A stretch of 47,138 bases of DNA from Candidatus Cloacimonadota bacterium (GTDB taxonomy: Bacteria; Cloacimonadota; Cloacimonadia; Cloacimonadales; Cloacimonadaceae). Of this stretch, positions 43,027-47,138 are shown piece by piece. The stretch spans positions 1 through 47,138 of the forward strand of contig JALOBM010000012.1 of the NCBI GenBank assembly GCA_023228285.1. Reading direction: 5' to 3'. The translations under genes and the position numbers were made by a program. Below the pieces are notes generated by a model that did no database searches, had not been told where the DNA came from, and was given only the letters and a program-made list of their open reading frames with translations. The number at the start of each line of letters is the position of its first letter. Positions within the stretch are counted from its first letter, which is position 1.

Positions 43027-43631
43027 ACAGAGATCAGTACTTCTGTGAGCGCGATCCACAGGCCTTTCCCTTTTGGCAAAAAGCTGTAGTGGGTATCGCT
43101 GGAGCGGGAGGATTGGGCTCCAATATTGCCTTAATGCTCGCCCGGGCGGGTATCGGCACATTGATCGTAGCAGACTATGACACAGTATCAATCTCAAACC
43201 TGAATCGTCAGGCATTTGACCTATCTCAGGTAGGCATGCACAAGGTGACGGCCCTACAACACAATATCCTCCGTGTTAATCCCTTCATAGAGCTTCAAAT
43301 GCACCATCTCCGCCTGATTCCCGAAAACCTCCCCATCATCTTTGCTGAAGCAGAGATCATGATCGAAGCTCTGGACAATGCAGAGGAAAAAGCTATGCTC
43401 ATTGAAACCTGGCTGCAGACATTTCCGCAAAAGCCGGTCATCTGTGCGTCAGGACTGGCCGGATACGGCAGGAATGAGGAAATCAGGACTATACAAGACC
43501 AGAATCTCTATGTAATTGGAGATATGCATACCCAGCCGACTGAGGGCATTGCACCCATTGCTCCGCGAGTGATGATTGTGGCAGCTATGCAGGCCAATCT
43601 GTGCTTGGAATTATTGACAAAGGATAAATGA
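43023..43631 (+). CDS. thiF: ThiF/MoeB-family sulfur-carrier adenylyltransferase
   Basis: 202 residues of the short ThiF type. The nucleotide-binding GAGGLGSNIALMLARAGIG (Rossmann start), DYDTVSISNLNRQAF with its Arg and Asn adenylation residues, and EALDNAEEK are intact; the C-terminal CXXC zinc pairs of long MoeB are absent. It adenylates the C-terminal Gly of a ubiquitin-like sulfur carrier, which is encoded next (overlap 4 nt). Thiamine thiazole or another sulfur-containing cofactor would be the product; thiG and thiH are not in this window. Confidence 0.88.
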   Translation: MNRDQYFCERDPQAFPFWQKAVVGIAGAGGLGSNIALMLARAGIGTLIVADYDTVSISNLNRQAFDLSQVGMHKVTALQHNILRVNPFIELQMHHLRLIPENLPIIFAEAEIMIEALDNAEEKAMLIETWLQTFPQKPVICASGLAGYGRNEEIRTIQDQNLYVIGDMHTQPTEGIAPIAPRVMIVAAMQANLCLELLTKDK

Positions 43632-43837
43632 TGAATACCAGCATCAAGATAAACGGAAACATTGTGGACTGGCAGGAGGGTATGACTGTGCGTGACGCAT
43701 TAAAGGTGATGAATTATACTTTCCCCATGCTGGTCATCAGAATAAACGGCAAGCTCGTCCCAAAAAGCGATTATGACAGCACCGAGATTCCTGTGGGAGC
43801 TGAAGTAAAGATTATCCACCTCATCAGCGGAGGTTGA
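43628..43837 (+). CDS. thiS: ThiS-like sulfur-carrier protein
   Basis: 69 residues with beta-grasp sequence (IKINGNIVDWQEGMTVRDAL onward) and the required C-terminal Gly-Gly (68-69), to which ThiF adds AMP and then sulfur. Start overlaps the thiF stop (ATGA). Its 3' end overlaps the convergent queE by 14 nt. Confidence 0.9.
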   Translation: MMNTSIKINGNIVDWQEGMTVRDALKVMNYTFPMLVIRINGKLVPKSDYDSTEIPVGAEVKIIHLISGG

Positions 43838-44450
43838 GCAGCTTATGTAATTGCAAGCCCAACTTTACCGGCAATCCATCTGCAAGTAACCATTCTGCCA
43901 AAAGCTCCGCAGGCAACAGCTCCGTAACCGGAGAGAAATGCAGGATTCTGCCCGCAAGCTGATACTTCTCGATTATCTCCCGCGCGAAGCAGTAATCTGG
44001 ATAATTGCTTATTACAAACTTGATCTCGTCGTGCGCAGCCAGCAGTTTCAGGTTGGCAAATTGGAAGCTGAGACCCTCACCACTCCCAGGGCATTTGATA
44101 TCTACAATCTTGATTACATCCAGGGGAACCTCATCCAGATAGATAGTCCCGTTTGTCTCCAACAGCACAGTATACCCGCTCTCCAACAAGGTTTGCATCA
44201 GAGCCGTGCTCTCCTCCTGAATCAGTGGTTCACCCCCGGTTAATTCCACCAGTTTCACCGGATACCGGGATACACTTTTCAAGATCTGCTCGAAGCTCAT
44301 TTTCGTACCTTTGGCATGTGAATATACGGTGTCGCAATAGCTGCAATTCAAGTTGCATCCAGCCAGGCGGATAAACACACAGGGACGTCCCATGTAGCTG
44401 GATTCTCCCTGTAGACTGTAGAATATCTCGCAGATGTCCAAGTACTTCAT
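43824..44450 (-). CDS. queE: 7-carboxy-7-deazaguanine synthase
   Basis: 208 residues, small radical SAM enzyme. CX3CX2C cluster Cys32, Cys36, Cys39 in GCNLNCSYCD, the IFYSLQGESSYMGRP start that marks QueE, TGGEPLIQ, and LLETNGT. It contracts carboxytetrahydropterin to 7-carboxy-7-deazaguanine, precursor of queuosine. No other queuosine gene is visible. The ATG at 44450 lies 6 nt from the stop of the upstream amidohydrolase gene. Confidence 0.93.
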   Translation of the reverse strand: MKYLDICEIFYSLQGESSYMGRPCVFIRLAGCNLNCSYCDTVYSHAKGTKMSFEQILKSVSRYPVKLVELTGGEPLIQEESTALMQTLLESGYTVLLETNGTIYLDEVPLDVIKIVDIKCPGSGEGLSFQFANLKLLAAHDEIKFVISNYPDYCFAREIIEKYQLAGRILHFSPVTELLPAELLAEWLLADGLPVKLGLQLHKLLNLR

Positions 44451-44456
44451 CTTGTT

Positions 44457-45662
44457 CTAAAAAGGTAAAAAAGGAAAGTCTTTGTGATAACCCAAAGCTT
44501 CGTCTATCTGGTCATTAATCTCCAGGGGATCTCCATATACAAATTTCTCTTTGCCTGCCGTCCTGAAGATGGTATAATCCCCTTCAGCACAGGGCAATTC
44601 ATCCAGATACCTGCTATCTCCATATCGCAGAATACCGTCCACAATCAGCAAAATGATATCTGCCATATCCAAGCCTATCAGGTTCTCGAAGGGATCTTTT
44701 TCCAGCTGATCGGTGAGCAGCAGATTGCGGGTATTGCTGGGATTCAGCTTGCCGTATGATGCATCCAGATACAGCGCTTTCACAGCGTTTTCGGTGATCA
44801 TCCTATATAGTTGCTTTGTTTCCAAATTCGGAAAATGCTCCCTGATGGTCCCCAATTCAGCGATCAGATTCACTGCTCCGCTCATCGTGGAATCCGTACC
44901 AATCACCACATTCACATTGTGCTTCAGAGCCGCTTCGATATCGAAGGTTTCGCCTATCAGATAGTAGTTCGATGTGGGACACCAGCATACACTGGCTTTT
45001 GCCTTTGCTATCCTAATAATCTCATCTTCCGTGAATGCTATGCCATGTATTATCATGGTGTTTTCCTGCAGCAGTTTCTGCCGTTCCAGCTCCGGGAATT
45101 CCCCCTTGGAAATCTTGTCCGTACCCTCGCCCAGATGAATGATAAAGGGCATCACAGATTTACTCAGTTCCATCTCCCGGGCAGCGGATTCCCCGCCCCA
45201 CCAATTTCCTAGGGTGAGGGAGTGACACTGACGATACTTTCGGGATACCACTATGGGCATTGAGTTATAATACTGATCATCCTGCAGAGGGCCATGGTCT
45301 TGCACTACACTACAGCCGGAAAAGAGGTTCTTGTAGGCCCCCAACCTCGCCACAGCCAGGGCTGCAGGGTCGAGAAGCTGAAAAGAGCCGTCATTTAGCC
45401 AGAATTTGTTGCGCTCGTGGAAACTGAAAGAGTTCTTCATGTCTTCCACCCAGATATGGGAATTGGGATAGGGGCGATTATCCCCGGCTTTGGGCACCCA
45501 ATTGCCTACCAAGTGATCGTGAGAATTGATAAGTGGAATATAAGCAATGCTTTTGGGGATATCCAGCACTGCATCTTGAGTTTCATCAGTTCCCAGATTC
45601 AGCACCACACCTTCGCGCACATCCTCGCTTGAGATTACGCTGAGGCCAGGTAAGATTTTCAT
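44457..45662 (-). CDS. amidohydrolase-superfamily protein
   Basis: 401 residues with the metal-dependent amidohydrolase fold: INSHDHLVGNW (first HxH), FIIHLGEGTD, IIHGIAFTEDE (later His ligands), and VVIGTDSTMSG with the catalytic Asp. The order resembles deaminase/TrzN-type hydrolases acting on cyclic amines or purine-like substrates. The substrate is unknown. The start overlaps the EtfA stop by 4 nt (ATGA), so the two are co-expressed. Confidence 0.85.
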   Translation of the reverse strand: MKILPGLSVISSEDVREGVVLNLGTDETQDAVLDIPKSIAYIPLINSHDHLVGNWVPKAGDNRPYPNSHIWVEDMKNSFSFHERNKFWLNDGSFQLLDPAALAVARLGAYKNLFSGCSVVQDHGPLQDDQYYNSMPIVVSRKYRQCHSLTLGNWWGGESAAREMELSKSVMPFIIHLGEGTDKISKGEFPELERQKLLQENTMIIHGIAFTEDEIIRIAKAKASVCWCPTSNYYLIGETFDIEAALKHNVNVVIGTDSTMSGAVNLIAELGTIREHFPNLETKQLYRMITENAVKALYLDASYGKLNPSNTRNLLLTDQLEKDPFENLIGLDMADIILLIVDGILRYGDSRYLDELPCAEGDYTIFRTAGKEKFVYGDPLEINDQIDEALGYHKDFPFLPF

Positions 45663-46849
45663 GCTCGTACTTCTTTTATCCTCTTTATCAGTTTTGGCAC
45701 CACCTCAAACAGATCTCCCACTATTCCCAAATCCGCAACCTTAAAGATCGGGGCATCGGGGTCCTTATTGATTGCCACGATATAATCCGCAGAGCTCATC
45801 CCTGCCAAATGCTGAATGGCCCCCGAGATTCCTATAGCTATATAGATTCCGGGCTTCACGGTCTTACCCGTCTGTCCCACCTGGTGAGAATAGGCAATCC
45901 ATTCAGAATCAACAGCCGCACGAGATGCTCCAACCGCTCCATCCAAAGCCTCTGCAAGCTCTTCGATCATAGCGAAATTCTTGGAATCCTTGATTCCTCT
46001 TCCCCCAGAGACGATCACGTTTGCGTCTGTGATATTGATCAGATTTGTCTTCTCTTTTTCAAATGATATGTATTTACATCTATCTTCTTCGAGATCAAAG
46101 CTGTATTCTTCACGGATAATAACACCGCTGCGAGAATCGTCCCGCGGCAGGGGATTCATTACTTTGTGCCGTACTGTAGCCATTTGCGGACGGCTGTTTG
46201 CCGTAATGATGGTAGCCATGATGTTGCCACCAAAAGCAGGGCGGGTCTGCAAGAGATTGCCGCTTTCCTCGTCGATGGCCAATCCGGTGCAATCTGCAGT
46301 TAAGCCTGTATTCAGCTTGATTGCCACTCTGGGGATGAAGCTTCTGCCGGTCACTGTAGCGCCTGCCAGAATGATCTCAGGATAATACTTCTCGGCCAAG
46401 AATATCATAGCTTCACTGTATTTCTCATCCCTGAAATGCTCCAGGGCAGGATCATCGATGCTAATAACCTGATCCGCTCCGTAGGCTATCAATTCTTCGG
46501 CCAGACCGTTGAGCTGGTAGCCCAGCAGGATCGCAGTCAAATCGCAGGATAACTGATCGGCCAATTCTCTGCCCTTGCCCAAAAGTTCGTGAGACACTCC
46601 GGCAATCACACCCTCACGCTGTTCCGCAAACACCCATACACCGGAGTATTGAGCTTTATCCACATGCTCCACGCTCTTTTTACGGATCAATATAGCGTCA
46701 AAAGGACAAGCCTGCACGCAGGCTCCGCACAGCACACACTTGTCGATATCGATTTCTGCAACTTTGGAGTTTATCTTGATGGCGTCGTAAGCGCAAGCTT
46801 TGAGACATGCACCACAACCAATACATTTTTCAACGAGAACTTCTATCAT
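45659..46849 (-). CDS. etfA: electron transfer flavoprotein alpha subunit with ferredoxin domain
   Basis: 396 residues. The N-terminus carries two [4Fe-4S] motifs: Cys9/12/15/19 (CIGCGACLKAC) and Cys38/41/44/48 (CVLCGACVQAC). The rest is EtfA: an alpha/beta domain (SGVWVFAEQREG, ILAGATVTGRSFIPRVA, LNTGLTADCTGL) and the FAD-binding end (VVSGGRG-like VSGGRGIKD, GASRAAVDSEW, HQVGQTGKTVKPGIYIAIGI). Such ferredoxin-fused EtfA occurs in anaerobes, including electron-bifurcating systems. No etfB is adjacent in this window. ATG 46849 is chosen because GAGGAG lies about 9 nt ahead. Confidence 0.93.
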   Translation of the reverse strand: MIEVLVEKCIGCGACLKACAYDAIKINSKVAEIDIDKCVLCGACVQACPFDAILIRKKSVEHVDKAQYSGVWVFAEQREGVIAGVSHELLGKGRELADQLSCDLTAILLGYQLNGLAEELIAYGADQVISIDDPALEHFRDEKYSEAMIFLAEKYYPEIILAGATVTGRSFIPRVAIKLNTGLTADCTGLAIDEESGNLLQTRPAFGGNIMATIITANSRPQMATVRHKVMNPLPRDDSRSGVIIREEYSFDLEEDRCKYISFEKEKTNLINITDANVIVSGGRGIKDSKNFAMIEELAEALDGAVGASRAAVDSEWIAYSHQVGQTGKTVKPGIYIAIGISGAIQHLAGMSSADYIVAINKDPDAPIFKVADLGIVGDLFEVVPKLIKRIKEVRA

Positions 46850-46984
46850 TATTTTCTCCTCAGTATTAGCCAATAATAGCCCAATAAATTGTCAAGCCAA
46901 TTCTGCAATCCACTTTGTTGATGCCGTGAAAGAGTTACATTCGGGATATAAGGAAAGAACCCGGTCATGTTCTTCTTCTTGGTT

Positions 46985-47000
46985 CTGCAGTGTTGCAGTG
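46985..47000 (-). repeat. two 8-bp tandem units (reverse orientation)
   Basis: CTGCAGTG TTGCAGTG, which read on the minus strand as CACTGCAA CACTGCAG, the same units as the array at 33375-33430. Confidence 0.6.
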
Positions 47001-47052
47001 CTGGGCACCAGTTGAATGCTCCACTTCGTTTCACTATTGAACGGCCTTCGGC

Positions 47053-47117
47053 CTACGGAGGATTCCGTTCCTCCGGAAATCAAGGAGACATAGCATCGAA
47101 ATGCTACAATACGAAAA
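47053..47117 (+). repeat. double-hairpin element, copy 2
   Basis: First stem CGGAGGA (47056-47062) pairs with TCCTCCG (47069-47075), then about 10 nt, AGACAT, palindrome TAGCATCGAAATGCTA (47091-47106), and CAATACGAAAA. It corresponds part by part to 33295-33357. Confidence 0.6.
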
Positions 47118-47138
47118 CTTATTCCCGGCCATGAACAG

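Larger units (their letters stand above)
46850..47138. other. repeat-containing non-coding end of the window
   Basis: Upstream of etfA (minus). It holds two reversed 8-bp units (46985-47000) and the second double-hairpin element (47053-47117). GGCCTTCGGCC (47043-47053) is a further tiny palindrome. No gene was seen up to the end of the window. Confidence 0.6.

Noticed and set aside
1..47138. tRNA or rRNA genes
   Set aside because: No cloverleaf-like TTCGA-containing segment or rRNA-like sequence was recognised by eye in the intergenic regions; a tRNAscan search would settle it.

Overview
The window is a gene-dense bacterial chromosome segment from a diderm (Gram-negative-type) organism. Evidence for a diderm envelope is direct: BamA, BamD, a SurA/PpiC-like chaperone, a YbgF-type lipoprotein, several lipobox lipoproteins, and a C-terminal module of the type IX secretion sorting (FlgD/CHU) kind. 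No rRNA, tRNA or phage genes are seen. The mix of an FCB-like sorting domain, the MEP isoprenoid pathway, an EtfA with ferredoxin clusters, archaeal-type peroxiredoxin, FeoAB and many short TPR lipoproteins fits an anaerobic FCB-related lineage such as Cloacimonadota. That assignment is inference from gene content only.

Layout. 313-2004: an asparagine-synthase-like protein, convergent with a PAP2 phosphatase (2007-2789). 2926-4898 (minus): an envelope-stress operon of ECF sigma factor, zinc-finger anti-sigma, and two periplasmic metal/stress sensors (ZraP/CnrX-like and Spy-like), closed by an intrinsic terminator. 5123-11422 (plus): a HEAT-like protein, greA, an M18 aminopeptidase, YbgF-like lipoprotein, an unknown secreted protein, bamD, nadD and a hemolysin III protein. 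11596-13367 (minus): an AT-rich type II restriction-modification pair, probably acquired, with a 76-bp repeat at its edge. 13624-20124 (minus): a WecA/MraY-type transferase, MBL hydrolase, three envelope proteins and a PcrA/UvrD helicase. 20422-22408: a secreted polysaccharide-deacetylase-like protein whose C-terminal sorting module lies in another frame.

22530-24476 is the most unusual locus. It is a tightly overlapping four-gene ECF-transporter-like cassette in which the ABC ATPase appears split over two small genes. One carries the helical domain, LSGGQ signature and D-loop but has no Walker A. The other carries Walker A, Q-loop, Walker B and switch histidine but has no signature. They precede a T-like and an S-component gene.

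24556-32923: a GNAT acetyltransferase, a fur-feoB-feoA ferrous-iron operon, a lipoprotein plus M16 protease pair, and a peroxiredoxin. 32924-33606 is non-coding and repeat-rich. 33607-43837 (plus): surA-like, bamA, a radical SAM protein, ispD, an enlarged GlmS-like enzyme, ispF, mobB, thiF and thiS. 43824-46849 (minus): queE, an amidohydrolase and a ferredoxin-fused EtfA. The end of the window returns to repeat-rich non-coding DNA that resembles 33295-33430.

Three families of non-coding repeats recur: a 76-bp element with a palindromic core (109-184, 11445-11520 inverted, 33030-33105), a double-hairpin element (33295-33357, 47053-47117), and 8-bp tandem units (33375-33430, 46985-47000).
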